Positions 53,126-62,962 of a stretch of 64,000 nt of DNA are shown here, piece by piece. Both the position numbers and the translations under genes were made by a program. The stretch is from the NCBI GenBank assembly GCA_963815125.1, contig CAWFFM010000004.1, positions 1 through 64,000 of the forward strand. The letters run 5' to 3'. The notes beneath the pieces were generated by a model. The model saw only the letters and a program-made list of their open reading frames with translations, searched no databases and had not been told where the DNA came from. The stretch is from Actinocatenispora sp963815125. Lineage in GTDB: Bacteria > Actinomycetota > Actinomycetes > Mycobacteriales > Micromonosporaceae. Positions within the stretch are counted from its first letter, which is position 1, and every line of letters begins with the position of its first letter.

Positions 53126-54030
53126 CGAATGTCCGCCTTTCCGCTGGTGAGCTGCAGGAACACCCGTTCCAGATCGGCGCGCTGCGGCGCGAGCTCGTGC
53201 AGCTCGACGCCGGCGGTCAGCGCGGCGTGCCCGATCTGCGGTGCAGTCACACCGGTCACCAGCAACGCGCCGTCCTCGTCGGTACGTACCGCGGTGCGGT
53301 CCACACCGAGCTGGCTGAACAACTTCTCCGGATCCGGGGTGCGTACCCGGACCTGCTGCTGGCCGTCCAGGCTGGTCAGTTCCTCGACCGGACCCTGCCG
53401 GATCAGCTTGCCGGCGGCGATGATCACCACATCGTCGGCGAACAGCTGCACCTCGGACAGCAGGTGGCTGGAAACCAGCACCGTACGGCCCTGGTCGGCG
53501 AAGTTGGACAGCAGGTCACGCATCCACCGGATGCCCTCGGGGTCCAGACCGTTCGCCGGCTCGTCGAAGATCAGCACCTTCGGGTCACCGAGCATGCCGG
53601 CGGCGATGCCCAGCCGCTGCTTCATGCCGAGCGAGTAGCCCTTGACCTTGCGCTTCGCCGCCGGGGTCAGGCCCACCATGTCCAGCGCCTCGTCCGCGCG
53701 GGAGGCCGGCAGCCCGCCGGCGGCGCAGAGCACCCGAAGGTGGTTACGTCCGGTGCGGCCCTTGTGGAAGCTCGACGCCTCCAGGCCCGCGCCGACCACC
53801 CGCAGCGGTTCGGCCAGGTCCTGGTAGCGCTGGCCGCCGATGGTGGCGTGCCCGGAGGTCGGTGCCACCAGCCCGAGCAGCATGCGCAGCGTGGTCGTCT
53901 TGCCGGCGCCGTTGGGTCCGAGGAACCCGGTGACCCGCCCGGGCTCCACCGTGAAGGAGAGATTGTCGACGGCTCTGACCTTGCGGAACTGTTTGGTCAG
54001 GCCAGAGATGACGATTTGGCCGTCAGCCAT
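53122..54030 (-). CDS. ABC transporter ATP-binding protein
   Basis: From the ATG at 54030, with GGAGG upstream, the protein has 302 residues. Walker A is GPNGAGKTT, the signature region YSLGMKQRLGIAAGML and Walker B VLIFDEPANGLDPEGIRWM, which places it in the CcmA/BcrA-like group. A C-terminal extension ends with an RADLERVFLQLTSG pattern. It powers the permease encoded next. A start further upstream at 54096 would add residues without domain character. Confidence 0.87.
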   Translation of the reverse strand: MADGQIVISGLTKQFRKVRAVDNLSFTVEPGRVTGFLGPNGAGKTTTLRMLLGLVAPTSGHATIGGQRYQDLAEPLRVVGAGLEASSFHKGRTGRNHLRVLCAAGGLPASRADEALDMVGLTPAAKRKVKGYSLGMKQRLGIAAGMLGDPKVLIFDEPANGLDPEGIRWMRDLLSNFADQGRTVLVSSHLLSEVQLFADDVVIIAAGKLIRQGPVEELTSLDGQQQVRVRTPDPEKLFSQLGVDRTAVRTDEDGALLVTGVTAPQIGHAALTAGVELHELAPQRADLERVFLQLTSGKADIR

Positions 54031-54132
54031 GCGGTCGGATGCCTCCAGCGAGAAGTGACAGGTGTGCGCTGTGTCCTGTGACCGTGAGTGTTTCATGGGG
54101 GTGCCAGCGACGCAGTACGGGACGTGCCCAGC

Positions 54133-55227
54133 TCAGCGGGTCAGTACGCTGCGTACCTGGGCGGCGATCTCTGCGTCCTCGCGGGCCGCCACCAGCAGGG
54201 TCCGTACGGGTGCGTCGGCGCGGCTCAGTTCGGCGTCCGGCACCGCGCCGGCGTTGCGTGCCACGTCCACCGCCACGCCCAGGAACCCCAGGCCGGCGGC
54301 GGCGCCGGCGCGTACCGGTGCGGCATGTTCGCCGACCCCGCCGGTGAACACCAGCGCGTCCAGGCCACCCATCGCGGCGGCCATCGCCGCGATACCGGCC
54401 CGCAGCCGATGCAGGTACACCGCCAGCGCCCGGTGCGCGATCCGGTCACCGTCCGCGTCGCGGGCCAGTATCTCGCGCATGTCGGCCGTACCGGCCAGGG
54501 CCAGCAGGCCGGACCCCTCCTCCAGCCCGCGCGAAACCTCCCCGGCGCTGAGCCCGGCGGTGCTCTGCAACCACAGCACCAGCCCCGGGTCGACGGTGCC
54601 GGACCGGGTGCCCATCACGATGCCCTCCAGCGGCGTGAAACCCATCGTGGTGTCCATCGACCGGCCACCGCGTACCGCGGCCAGCGACGCACCGGAACCC
54701 AGGTGGCAGGTGACGACCCGGGCGTTCTCCGGGTCCAGCCCGGTCAGCTCGACGGCACGCCGGTTCGCGTACGCGTGTGACAGGCCGTGGAAGCCGTACC
54801 GGCGCAGGCCGTAGCGTTCCCGCCACTCCAGCGGTACCGGGTAGGTGGCCGCCGCGGCCGGCAGGTCGGCGTGGAACGCGGTGTCGAAGCAGGCCACGGC
54901 CGGCAGGTCGGGCCGGGCGTCGGACACCGTACGGATGCCGGCCAGTCCGGCGGCCTGGTGCAGCGGTGCCAGTTCCCGCAGGTCGGAGATCTTCTGCTGG
55001 ACCTCCTCGTCGAGACGTACCGGGCCGCGGAACTCCCGGCCGCCGTGCACCACCCGGTGCCCCACCGCGTCCGCCCCGTCCAGCTCGTCCAGCGCCCGAC
55101 GCAGCTCGTCGGCCGGGAACGTGTCCGCGTCGGCGGTCAGGTCCCGGGCGTGCCGCACCGTGCCGTCCGGGTCGACCAGTCGCAGCTTCACGCTGGAGGA
55201 CCCGGCATTGACCACCAGTACCCGCAT
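54133..55227 (-). CDS. ackA: Acetate kinase
   Basis: The protein has 364 residues and starts with the phosphate-binding VLVVNAGSSSVKLRLVDPDG. Other family blocks are AVGHRVVHGGREFRGPVRL, FDTAFHADLP, RRYGFHGLSHAYANRRA, VTCHLGSGASLAAVRGGRSM, DTTMGFTPLEGIVMGTRSG and VFTGGVGEHA. It converts acetyl phosphate and ADP to acetate and ATP. It lies 18 bases after the phosphoketolase gene on the same strand, so it uses the acetyl phosphate made there. No phosphotransacetylase gene is in the window. Confidence 0.95.
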   Translation of the reverse strand: MRVLVVNAGSSSVKLRLVDPDGTVRHARDLTADADTFPADELRRALDELDGADAVGHRVVHGGREFRGPVRLDEEVQQKISDLRELAPLHQAAGLAGIRTVSDARPDLPAVACFDTAFHADLPAAAATYPVPLEWRERYGLRRYGFHGLSHAYANRRAVELTGLDPENARVVTCHLGSGASLAAVRGGRSMDTTMGFTPLEGIVMGTRSGTVDPGLVLWLQSTAGLSAGEVSRGLEEGSGLLALAGTADMREILARDADGDRIAHRALAVYLHRLRAGIAAMAAAMGGLDALVFTGGVGEHAAPVRAGAAAGLGFLGVAVDVARNAGAVPDAELSRADAPVRTLLVAAREDAEIAAQVRSVLTR

Positions 55228-55245
55228 CCCGCCGCACCTCCGCGC

Positions 55246-57633
55246 TCAGTACGGCCAGGACCAGTTCCGTACCTGGGGATCGTCCAGCCCGTGCTCGCGG
55301 GTGTACGCGCGTGCCCGCTGCCGGGTGTCCACCATCCGCTGGCGCAGCGCCGCGGCCCGCGAACCCAGCCCCGGCACCCGGTCGATCACGTCGACGACCA
55401 GGTGGAAGCGGTCCAGGTTGTTGAGCATCACCATGTCGAACGGGGTTGTCGTGGTGCCCTCCTCGATGTACCCGCGGACATGGATGTTGTGGTGGTTGGT
55501 GCGCCGGTAGGTCAGCCGGTGGATCAGCCACGGATAGCCGTGGTAGGCGAAGATGACCGGCCGGTCCGGGGTGAACAGCGCGTCGAACTGCGCGTCGTCC
55601 AGGCCGTGCGGATGTTCCCGCCGGTCCTGCAGACGCATCAGGTCCACCACGTTGACCAGCCGTACCTTCAGCTGCGGCAGGTGGGTACGCAGCAGGTCCA
55701 CCGCGGCGAGCGTCTCCAGGGTCGGTACGTCACCGGCGCAGGCCAGTACCGCATCCGGCTCGCCGTCGTCGTCGTTGGACGCCCACTCCCAGATGCCCAG
55801 GCCCCGGGCGCAGTGCGTGAGCGCCTCGTCCATCGTCAGGTACTGCAACGCCGGCTGCTTGCCGGCCACCACCACGTTGACGTAGTTGGTGCTGGCCAGG
55901 CAGTGGTCCATGGTGCAGAGCAGGGTGTTGGCGTCCGGTGGCAGGTACACCCGGATGATCTCGGCCTTCTTGTTGACCACGTGGTCGATGAAGCCGGGGT
56001 CCTGGTGCGAGAAACCGTTGTGGTCCTGCCGCCACACATGACTGGACAGCAGGTAGTTGAGCGAGGCGAGGGGCCGACGCCACGGGATCTCCCGGCTGAC
56101 CTTCAGCCACTTGGCGTGCTGGTTGAGCATCGAGTCGACGATGTGGATGAACGCCTCGTAGCAGTTGAACAGCCCGTGCCGGCCGGTCAGCAGATAGCCC
56201 TCCAGGAATCCCTGGCACTGGTGTTCGGACAGCACCTCGATCACCCGGCCGTCGGGCGCCAGCGTGTCGTCGGTCGGGTACAGCTCGGCGTTCCACGCCT
56301 TGTCGGTGACCTCGTACACCTTCTGCAGCCGGTTGGACGCCGTCTCGTCCGGGCCGAACAGCCGGAAGTCGTCCCGGTTGGCGGCGATCACGTCGCGCAG
56401 CCAGCCCCCCAGTACGGCGGTCGCCTCGGCGGACGTGGTCCCGGGCCGGGACACCGGCACCGCGTAGGTACGGAAGTCGGGGAGGGTCAGCGTGCGCCGT
56501 AGCTCGCCGGTGGTGTGCGGGCTGGCACTCATCCGTAGCTCGCCCTGGGGTGCCAGCGCCGCCAGTTCCGGCCGCAGCGCCCCGGCGTCGTCGAACAGTT
56601 CCACCGGACGGTACGAGTACAGCCAGTCCTGCAACTGCGCGCGGTGCGAGTCGTTGCCCCGGCAGTCCGGGATCGGTACCTGGTGGGCCCGGTAGGTGCC
56701 CTCGACCTGCCGGCCGTCCACCTCCCGGGGCCCGGTCCAGCCCTTCGGCGTACGCAGGACGATCATCGGCCACGGCACGCGTTCGCTGCCCGCACCGTGC
56801 CGGGCGTCGCGCTGGATGGTGTCGATCTCGTCGAACACCGCGTCCAGGGTCGCGGCCATCAGCTGGTGCATGGTCTCCGGCTCGTCCCCGGCCACCAGGT
56901 ACGGGTGGTAGCCGTACCCGGTGAGCAGGGCGGTCAGTTCCTCGTCGGGGATCCGGGCCAGGATCGCCGGGTTGGCGATCTTGTACCCGTTGAGGTGCAG
57001 GATCGGCAGCACGGCCCCGTCGGTCGCCGGGTTGAGGAACTTGTTGCCGTGCCAGCCGGTGGCCAGCGGGCCGGTCTCCGCCTCACCGTCGCCGACCACG
57101 GCGACGCAGACCAGGTCCGGATTGTCGAACGCGGCGCCGTAGGCGTGCGACAGTACGTAGCCCAGTTCGCCGCCCTCGTGTATCGAGCCCGGCACCTCCG
57201 GCGCGGCGTGGCTGGGTACCCCGCCGGGGAAGGAGAACTGCCGGAACAGTTCCCGCAGCCCGGCCTCGTCGCGACCGACCCGGGTGACCAGCTCGGAGTA
57301 GGTGCCCTCCAGGTACGCCTGGGCCAGTACGGCCGGACCGCCGTGCCCGGGACCGGCCAGGAAGATCATCGGCCGGTTCCGGCCGGTGATGATCCGGTTG
57401 AGGTGGGTGTAGCAGAAGTTCAGGCCCGGGGTGGTGCCCCAGTGCCCGAGCAGCCGCGGTTTGACGTGCGCGGCAGCCAGCGGCTCACGCAGCAGCGGGT
57501 TGTCCATCAGGTAGATCTGTCCGACGGCGAGATAGTTCGCGGCGCGCCAGTAGCCGTCCAGCAGGCGCAGTTCGGTGTCGTCGAGCGGTCCGGTCCGATG
57601 GTCTGTCCGGGTCCGGCGGTACGTGCGGGTCAC
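55246..57633 (-). CDS. Phosphoketolase family protein
   Basis: The 795-residue protein has the phosphoketolase layout. The thiamine-diphosphate domain carries GPGHGGPAVLAQAYLEGTYS, HEGGELGYVLSHAYGAAFDN and VVGDGEAETGPLATGWHGNK, where G-D-G is the cofactor site. A middle domain follows, with SEHQCQGFLEGYLLTGRHGL, and a C-terminal domain with VIFAYHGYPWLIHRLTYRR. It cleaves xylulose 5-phosphate or fructose 6-phosphate to acetyl phosphate. The acetate kinase gene follows at once, so the pair makes ATP and acetate from sugars. Confidence 0.95.
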   Translation of the reverse strand: MTRTYRRTRTDHRTGPLDDTELRLLDGYWRAANYLAVGQIYLMDNPLLREPLAAAHVKPRLLGHWGTTPGLNFCYTHLNRIITGRNRPMIFLAGPGHGGPAVLAQAYLEGTYSELVTRVGRDEAGLRELFRQFSFPGGVPSHAAPEVPGSIHEGGELGYVLSHAYGAAFDNPDLVCVAVVGDGEAETGPLATGWHGNKFLNPATDGAVLPILHLNGYKIANPAILARIPDEELTALLTGYGYHPYLVAGDEPETMHQLMAATLDAVFDEIDTIQRDARHGAGSERVPWPMIVLRTPKGWTGPREVDGRQVEGTYRAHQVPIPDCRGNDSHRAQLQDWLYSYRPVELFDDAGALRPELAALAPQGELRMSASPHTTGELRRTLTLPDFRTYAVPVSRPGTTSAEATAVLGGWLRDVIAANRDDFRLFGPDETASNRLQKVYEVTDKAWNAELYPTDDTLAPDGRVIEVLSEHQCQGFLEGYLLTGRHGLFNCYEAFIHIVDSMLNQHAKWLKVSREIPWRRPLASLNYLLSSHVWRQDHNGFSHQDPGFIDHVVNKKAEIIRVYLPPDANTLLCTMDHCLASTNYVNVVVAGKQPALQYLTMDEALTHCARGLGIWEWASNDDDGEPDAVLACAGDVPTLETLAAVDLLRTHLPQLKVRLVNVVDLMRLQDRREHPHGLDDAQFDALFTPDRPVIFAYHGYPWLIHRLTYRRTNHHNIHVRGYIEEGTTTTPFDMVMLNNLDRFHLVVDVIDRVPGLGSRAAALRQRMVDTRQRARAYTREHGLDDPQVRNWSWPY

Positions 57634-57885
57634 GGGTACCTCCGCCTGCGCGTCGATGTCCTCTGCCGCGACCCTAGGCCGCGTGGCGGGAAGCCGTGCC
57701 TTGTTCGCCGGTTCCGGTTCACCGGTTCCGGCGGTCCGGGTCCGCGGCCAGTGCCCGGGCCAGCGCGACCCAGTCCGCTACGGTCAGCAGCCCGGCCGGG
57801 GCAGTGCGGTACGGCGTGCGCGAGCCGGGAGGCGTACGCCGGGACGACCGGACGGCGGACCGGCCCGGGCCGGTCCGCCGACGGC
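57634..57885. other. No complete gene; possible coding tail
   Basis: The minus strand holds an open tail PAGLLTVADWVALARALAAD that ends at 57719 in a TGA. It reads like the C-terminus of a protein, but the upstream part of this frame overlaps the oxidoreductase gene and has no support. It is probably a remnant. Confidence 0.3.
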
Positions 57886-59448
57886 TCAGGAGCTGGTGGA
57901 CCGGCCGAGGTCGGCGAGGATGGCCTCGGCGGCGTTGTGTCCGGCGCAGCCGATCACGCTGCCGGCGGGGAAGCAGCCGGCGGCACCGGCGTACACCCCG
58001 TCCACCCCGGTCCGGTACGGCATCCGGTCGGTGAAGCTGACCACGTTGCTGACGTGGAAGATGTTGCCGCCGGTGATGCCGAACCGGGCCTCGATGTCCG
58101 CCGGGGACAGCGCGTACGTGTCCACCACCAGGCTGCCGAGTCCGGGCACGAACTGCTCGATGAAGGCCAGCAGCCGCTTGACGTACGCGTCCTTCTCCGC
58201 CGCCCAGGTCGAACCGTCCGGCTCGTGCGGCACACCCTGGACGAACAGTGCGCTGGAATGCCGGCCCTCCGCGTCGGACAGCGACGGGTCCAGGGTGGAG
58301 TGCAGGTACCACTCGATCGGTGGCAGCAGGTCGGTTCGTCCGGCGTCCGCGCCGTCGAACGCCGCACGGATCGCGCTCAGTACGCTGCCGTCCGCAGCCG
58401 GCTGCGGCAGCAGGTGCACGGTCGTACCGTGCTGGCCCCGCTGCTCGGGCAGTGCGGCGAACCGGGGCAGGTCCGACAGCGCCAGGTTGACCTTCATCGT
58501 CTGTCCGGCGGAGCGTTGGGCGAAGCCGTCGATCCGTTCGCTCAGCGGTGCCGGGCAGGCGTCGCCGAGCAGACCGGGCAGCCGGTACGGGTCGGTGGAC
58601 ACCAGCACCGTGCTCGCGGCATGTTCGCTGCCGTCGGCGCAGACCACCCCGGTGACGGTGCCGCCGGTGGTGGTGATCGACTCGACGCTCACCCCGGTAC
58701 GGATGGTCGCGCCGGCATCGGTGGCGGCCTTGGCCAGGGTGCGGGTCACGGTGCCCATCCCGCCGCGCACCACCATCCAGGTGCCGTCCGCCCCGGGCAG
58801 CCGGCACATGTTGTGTACCAGCAGGTTGTGTCCACTGCCCGCCGACCACGGCGAGCCGCTCAGCCCCGGGGTGCCGTCGGTCACCGCGTACATCGCGGTG
58901 ACCAGTTCGCTGGCGAAACCGAACGAGGACAGGTAGTCCATCGCCGAGCCGCGGACCAGGTCGACGAACCGTTCCCGCAGCTCGGGCCGGATGTAGCGCT
59001 CGGCGGTCTGCTCGACCGGCAGCGGCTCGGCCAGCCAGGCCGGCGCCAGGTCGGCGGCCATCGCCGCGAGTTCGGTACGCAGCGCCTGGTCGGCGCGCGC
59101 ATCGGCCTCGGTGAAGAACTCCGCGAACTGCCGGAGCGACTCCTGCTCGTCGCCGCCGAGCAGCAGGTAGCGGCCGTCCAGGGTGGGCAGGAAGTAGTGC
59201 GGGTCGCGCCGTACCAGCGGCAGGTCCACGCCGAGCTTGGTGATCAGCTCCGGCGGCATCAGACCCAGCAGGTACGCGGCGGTGGAGACCTGCAGGTCGG
59301 GGGCCTCGCCGAACGGTGTCTCGGTGCGACAGGCACCGCCCACCACGTCGGCCCGTTCCAGCACCTCGACCTTCAGGCCGGCCCTCGCCAGCAGGATCGC
59401 GGCCACCAGTCCGTTGTGCCCAGCACCGATTACCACAACATCCGTCAT
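57886..59448 (-). CDS. Phytoene desaturase-like FAD oxidoreductase
   Basis: The 520-residue protein begins with the Rossmann FAD motif VVVIGAGHNGLVAAILLARA and the following G-L-K-V-x-V-L-E-R block. The central part has VVRGGMGTVTRTLAKAATDA, and the C-terminus carries GVYAGAAGCFPAGSVIGCAG, then AAEAILADL, typical of the phytoene desaturase/CrtI superfamily. No carotenoid synthesis genes lie nearby, so the substrate is unknown. It may oxidise a lipid or polyene. Confidence 0.85.
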   Translation of the reverse strand: MTDVVVIGAGHNGLVAAILLARAGLKVEVLERADVVGGACRTETPFGEAPDLQVSTAAYLLGLMPPELITKLGVDLPLVRRDPHYFLPTLDGRYLLLGGDEQESLRQFAEFFTEADARADQALRTELAAMAADLAPAWLAEPLPVEQTAERYIRPELRERFVDLVRGSAMDYLSSFGFASELVTAMYAVTDGTPGLSGSPWSAGSGHNLLVHNMCRLPGADGTWMVVRGGMGTVTRTLAKAATDAGATIRTGVSVESITTTGGTVTGVVCADGSEHAASTVLVSTDPYRLPGLLGDACPAPLSERIDGFAQRSAGQTMKVNLALSDLPRFAALPEQRGQHGTTVHLLPQPAADGSVLSAIRAAFDGADAGRTDLLPPIEWYLHSTLDPSLSDAEGRHSSALFVQGVPHEPDGSTWAAEKDAYVKRLLAFIEQFVPGLGSLVVDTYALSPADIEARFGITGGNIFHVSNVVSFTDRMPYRTGVDGVYAGAAGCFPAGSVIGCAGHNAAEAILADLGRSTSS

Positions 59449-59583
59449 GCCGTACTGCCTATCACGCAGGTGCGGCGTTCCGCCGCCCGTCCAGCGGGTC
59501 CGATCGTTCCGCCGCCTGTCGACCAGGTATGCGCGGCGTTGCGCCGTCTCTCCGGCGGCGGTCCGGTCGTTCCGCCGCCGGTG

Positions 59584-61056
59584 TCAGGACCGCAGGTTGG
59601 CGGCGGCCAGCGCGGACCCGGTCGCCAGCAGGAAGCACAGGAACGTGGCGACGAGCAGGACGAGGGCGGGTACCGGGACGAACAGGGCGGCCAGCGCACC
59701 AGAGGCGCCGATCAGGTCGACCACGGCGGACACGGCGACGGTGACCAGTACGGAGCGCGGCGCCCAGCCGAACCTGCGGCGGTGCACCGCACTGAGCCCG
59801 GCCAGTGCGGCGTCCTGTACCCCGGTGACGAAGATCAGCGCGACCACCACCAGCACGGCGAGCAACTGGAACGCGCCCGTCGGCAGTACCGCGCTCAGCA
59901 GCGCCAGCACGATGTACCCGACGGCATGCAGCAGGTTACCCAGCGCCAGGCCGAAGAACGCGCCGGAGCGCATCCGCTCGGCCTGCCGGTCGTCGGCGAT
60001 CGGACTGCCCGCCCGGTCGGCGAACCGGGCGGTCAGATGCCCGGCCGCGTAACCGGCCAGGGCCAGACACAGCGCCACCCGCAACGCGTCGACGGTGACC
60101 AGGCAACCGAGTTCCAGGGCGATGATCGCGGCGCCCAGACCCAGCGCGCTGACCAGCAGCCCCGACCGGTACCGGGCACCGTTGGGCAGGTGGTCGACCA
60201 GTTTGCGGCTACCGGTGATCAGGGCCAGGGCGACCAGCAGCAGGCCGCCGGAGGCGACCAGACCGGTACCGGAGAACCACCCGGTCGGCGAATCCGGCGC
60301 AAGCACCAGGAGCATGCCGGTGACCAGGGCGGTCAGCGCGGACAGCGAGGCAAGCCCGTTGCCGATCAGCCGGGTGGACTGGTGGTCGGCGCCGGTACGG
60401 GGACTGGTGTCCGGTGGGGTGTCGTCGAGCTGCCCGTGCAGCTCGGCGAGCTTGCGGGTGGCCAACTCGTTGCCCGGGTCGCGGTCCAGTGCGTCGGAAT
60501 ATCCGGCGGCGGCGTACCCGACGTCACCGGCCCGCAGGGCAAGGTCACCGAGCATCAGGTGGGGCTCGGGTCGGTCCGGGGCCAGTTTCGAGGCACGGCG
60601 GGCGATCCGCCACGCCTCACGTCCACCACCGGGTTGTTTCACCAGGGCGGCGGCCAGGTCCAGGTGGGCGACCCAGCTGTCCGGTGCGGCCTGTACGGCG
60701 GCCCGCATGGTGGCGAGTGCGGCGTCCTCGTCCCCCAGCCGCAGCGCCGCCTCACTGAGCATCCGGTACCCGATGGCGCTGGACGGATCGAGGGTGACGC
60801 CCCGCTCGGCGGCGTCCCGGGCCTGCCTGTCGAACGCGTCGCCACCGTTGACGGAGAGCAGCGCGGCGGCCAGCCGTTGCCAGGCCCAAGGGTCCTCGGG
60901 GTGTTCCTGGGTCAGGATCCGCAGGATCGCCGCGGCCTCGTCGGGGCGCCCTGCCGCGAGCAGCTGATCGGCCCGGTCACGCGCATCCCGAGCATCGCCC
61001 TGTCCTCTGACGGTCGTGTCCGCCGTTCCGGTCGTCACGATCGCTGTGAATACCAC
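59584..61056 (-). CDS. TPR-containing membrane protein
   Basis: The protein has about 490 residues from a GTG at 61056 (a GTG at 61038 is also possible). The first 215 residues form four or five TPR-like helical repeats (AGRPDEAAAILRILTQEHPE, VTLDPSSAIGYRMLSEAALR). From about residue 230 there are seven or so hydrophobic segments (ASLSALTALVTGMLLVLAPD and so on). The TPR part would be cytoplasmic. The function is unknown, but this combination occurs in actinobacterial proteins that may scaffold complexes at the membrane. Confidence 0.7.
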   Translation of the reverse strand: MVFTAIVTTGTADTTVRGQGDARDARDRADQLLAAGRPDEAAAILRILTQEHPEDPWAWQRLAAALLSVNGGDAFDRQARDAAERGVTLDPSSAIGYRMLSEAALRLGDEDAALATMRAAVQAAPDSWVAHLDLAAALVKQPGGGREAWRIARRASKLAPDRPEPHLMLGDLALRAGDVGYAAAGYSDALDRDPGNELATRKLAELHGQLDDTPPDTSPRTGADHQSTRLIGNGLASLSALTALVTGMLLVLAPDSPTGWFSGTGLVASGGLLLVALALITGSRKLVDHLPNGARYRSGLLVSALGLGAAIIALELGCLVTVDALRVALCLALAGYAAGHLTARFADRAGSPIADDRQAERMRSGAFFGLALGNLLHAVGYIVLALLSAVLPTGAFQLLAVLVVVALIFVTGVQDAALAGLSAVHRRRFGWAPRSVLVTVAVSAVVDLIGASGALAALFVPVPALVLLVATFLCFLLATGSALAAANLRS

Positions 61057-61465
61057 AGATCGGAGGCAAAAACCGAATCCGGTTCAAGACAGAGGTAAGG
61101 ATTACAGGCCGGGGGTGGGTGTCGGCCAGGCTCCGAGGGCGGGTGCCCGCCCTGCTCGGGGAGCGGTCGTCCTCGGCACCAGGAGGACATGCTCCCGTCC
61201 AGCGGCTGACGCTCCCGCCGCTCCCGCCGCTCCCGCCGCTCCCGCCTTCCGCGCTCCGGCCGCTCCGGTCGCTTCCACCGCTTCCACCCGCTCTGGCCGC
61301 TTCCACCGCTCTGGCCGTACTGAGTTGATCTTCTGCCACACGTCGCCCGCCGCCCGCCGCAGCCGCACGCCGCCCGCCGCCCGCCACACGTCGCGCACCG
61401 CACGTCGCACGGGTCGAACGGCACCTCCGCACGCTGAACGGCGCTGATGGGGACCGAGCCGCGCT

Positions 61466-61554
61466 CAAGATCCGCGGTATTGGGCCACCAGCTCCCATCT
61501 GCTGCCGCGACTGTCTCGATTCGAGGGGTACTCAGTCCAACACTGCGGATCTTG
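61466..61554. repeat. 89-nt dispersed hairpin element, copy 2
   Basis: The ends CAAGATCCGCGGTATTG and, read inversely, CAAGATCCGCAGTGTTG pair over 17 bp with two mismatches. The preceding GGGACCGAGCCGCGCT is the same as in copy 1 at 47560. Both copies lie in intergenic DNA next to tandem repeats. Confidence 0.75.
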
Positions 61555-61639
61555 GCTAGCCCCAACGCTCGTTGCGGTCCATTTTTCCTGAATGTCGCTT
61601 TATCGAATGCCGGAAGTACCTGGGTCGAGTGGTGCATTA

Positions 61640-61683
61640 CGGGAAAATGGCGCCCCGGGAGCAGCTGGAGGTGCATTTTCCCG
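61640..61683. repeat. Inverted repeat in the gap 61057-61980
   Basis: CGGGAAAATG and CATTTTCCCG are perfect inverse copies 24 bases apart. Related GGGGAAAATG recurs at about 61720. The region is AT-richer than its surroundings and has no gene. Confidence 0.6.
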
Positions 61684-61741
61684 GAACGCCCCAATTCAAA
61701 ATTCGGGCATAACCATATCTTCGGGGAAAATGCCAAGCGGT

Positions 61742-61825
61742 GCGAGGTCGCGCGGGGATGTCAAGGGGTGCGAGGTCGCGCGGGGATGTCAAGGGGTGCG
61801 AGGTCGCGCGGGGATGTCAAGGGGT
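61742..61825. repeat. Tandem repeat, 28-bp unit, three exact copies
   Basis: A 28-bp unit beginning GCGAGGTCGCGCGGGGATGT is repeated three times without mismatch, then twice in degenerate form to about 61885. Perfect copies imply recent expansion. There are no spacers, so this is not a CRISPR array. Confidence 0.9.
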
Positions 61826-61980
61826 GCGAGGCCGCGGGGAGGAAGCCAAGCAGTGCGGAGGTGTGTCGGGAGATGCCAAGCGGCGGGAGGGGGGAGACGG
61901 TGCGTGGAACGGCCCCCGGCATGGTGAGTGCGCAGGTCGGGGGCCGTTCGTGCAGAGTGTGCTGGTGGCCGGCGCTGATG

Positions 61981-62688
61981 CTAGATGGTCAGCCAGGTGG
62001 CCAGGGCCTGACCGATGATCGCCCCGTCGGGGCCGTAGATGGTGGTCGCGACGTACGTCTTTCGTCCGTCGGAGCCGAGTCGGCGGCCCATGATCACGTA
62101 GCGTTCGCCGGGTTTCGGTACGTCACGGATGCGCCCGGCGATGCGGCCGAGCACCCGGGCGTCCCGTTCGATCTCGGCGGTCCAGCCGCCGGGGCAGTCC
62201 AGTGCGGCCCAGACGATCTCCTCCGGAACCTGGCCGGTGCCCTGGGTGGCGGACTCGTCCGGTACCCACGGGCAGGCGGTCCGGCTGGTCCCGTCGTCCA
62301 GGCGGCCGGGGAACAGCCGGAGGCCGTCACCTTTGTCGCGCTGCGGGCCGCAGACGAAGCAGGTCGGGAACGGGTGGGTACTGAAGCCGGGGTAGCCGGC
62401 GGAGGCGAGTTCGGCGACCTCGAAGCCGACCGGTGGGACCAGGGCGTCGAACGGTTCGGCCTGCCGGGCGCTGGCGACCAGGTGGCTGCCGTCGTACAGG
62501 TGCGCGTCGCCGGTCTGGGAGGAGTCGAGGTCGATCTGCAGGGCCCGGTCGAGCGGTGGTGGGCTGTGCAGCGTCACCACCGTGCCGCTGGGTCCGGGTC
62601 GGTAGCGGGCCAGGTTTCCGGCCACGTAGCCGCCGTTGGCGCTGTCCGGAGGGCCGCAGTATCGGGAAGGTATGGTCAGTTCTGTCAT
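61981..62688 (-). CDS. Hotdog-fold thioesterase-like protein
   Basis: The ATG at 62688 gives 235 residues. The first half has SRYCGPPDSANGGYVAGNLA and VVTLHSPPPLDRALQIDLDS. The second starts after a conserved FPTCFVCGPQRDKGDGLRLF with two Cys and ends with QALATWLTI. This two-half layout resembles actinobacterial thioesterase-superfamily proteins of unknown substrate. The P-x-C-F-x-C-G block may bind metal. It is monocistronic between a repeat-rich gap and a two-component system. Confidence 0.7.
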   Translation of the reverse strand: MTELTIPSRYCGPPDSANGGYVAGNLARYRPGPSGTVVTLHSPPPLDRALQIDLDSSQTGDAHLYDGSHLVASARQAEPFDALVPPVGFEVAELASAGYPGFSTHPFPTCFVCGPQRDKGDGLRLFPGRLDDGTSRTACPWVPDESATQGTGQVPEEIVWAALDCPGGWTAEIERDARVLGRIAGRIRDVPKPGERYVIMGRRLGSDGRKTYVATTIYGPDGAIIGQALATWLTI

Positions 62689-62962
62689 TACGTCGCCGTC
62701 CGTGTTCACCAGGTAGCCTTCACCGGGCCCGTGGGTTGCGTGGCGCGCTGGACGCTGGGTGGCATGAGTGGGCTGAAAGCGCCGGCTGGGTCGAAAGCGC
62801 TTGATGGTCTGAAATGGGACGTCTGGCGACCATGAGGGTTCCCCATCATGGCTCCACCGTCTCACATCCAGCGCATCTGGTCACCCGCGTACCCTCCTCA
62901 TTTCCAGCCAACTCACAGGTTTTCGCCAGTGCCGGCCCAGCGCCCGTGGGCATCATGAAGTC

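Noticed and set aside
57719..57885. Long minus-strand frame overlapping the desaturase-like gene
   Set aside because: Only the last 25 residues look protein-like. The rest is a shadow of the real gene, so it was noted as a possible tail only.
56644..61098. Very long open frame of about 1,484 codons on the plus strand
   Set aside because: It lies opposite the phosphoketolase, desaturase-like and TPR genes, has no domain, and is Arg/Gly/Val-rich as expected from the complement of GC-biased genes.
61742..61885. CRISPR-like array of 28-bp repeats
   Set aside because: The units abut directly without spacers and no cas genes are present, so it is a plain tandem repeat.
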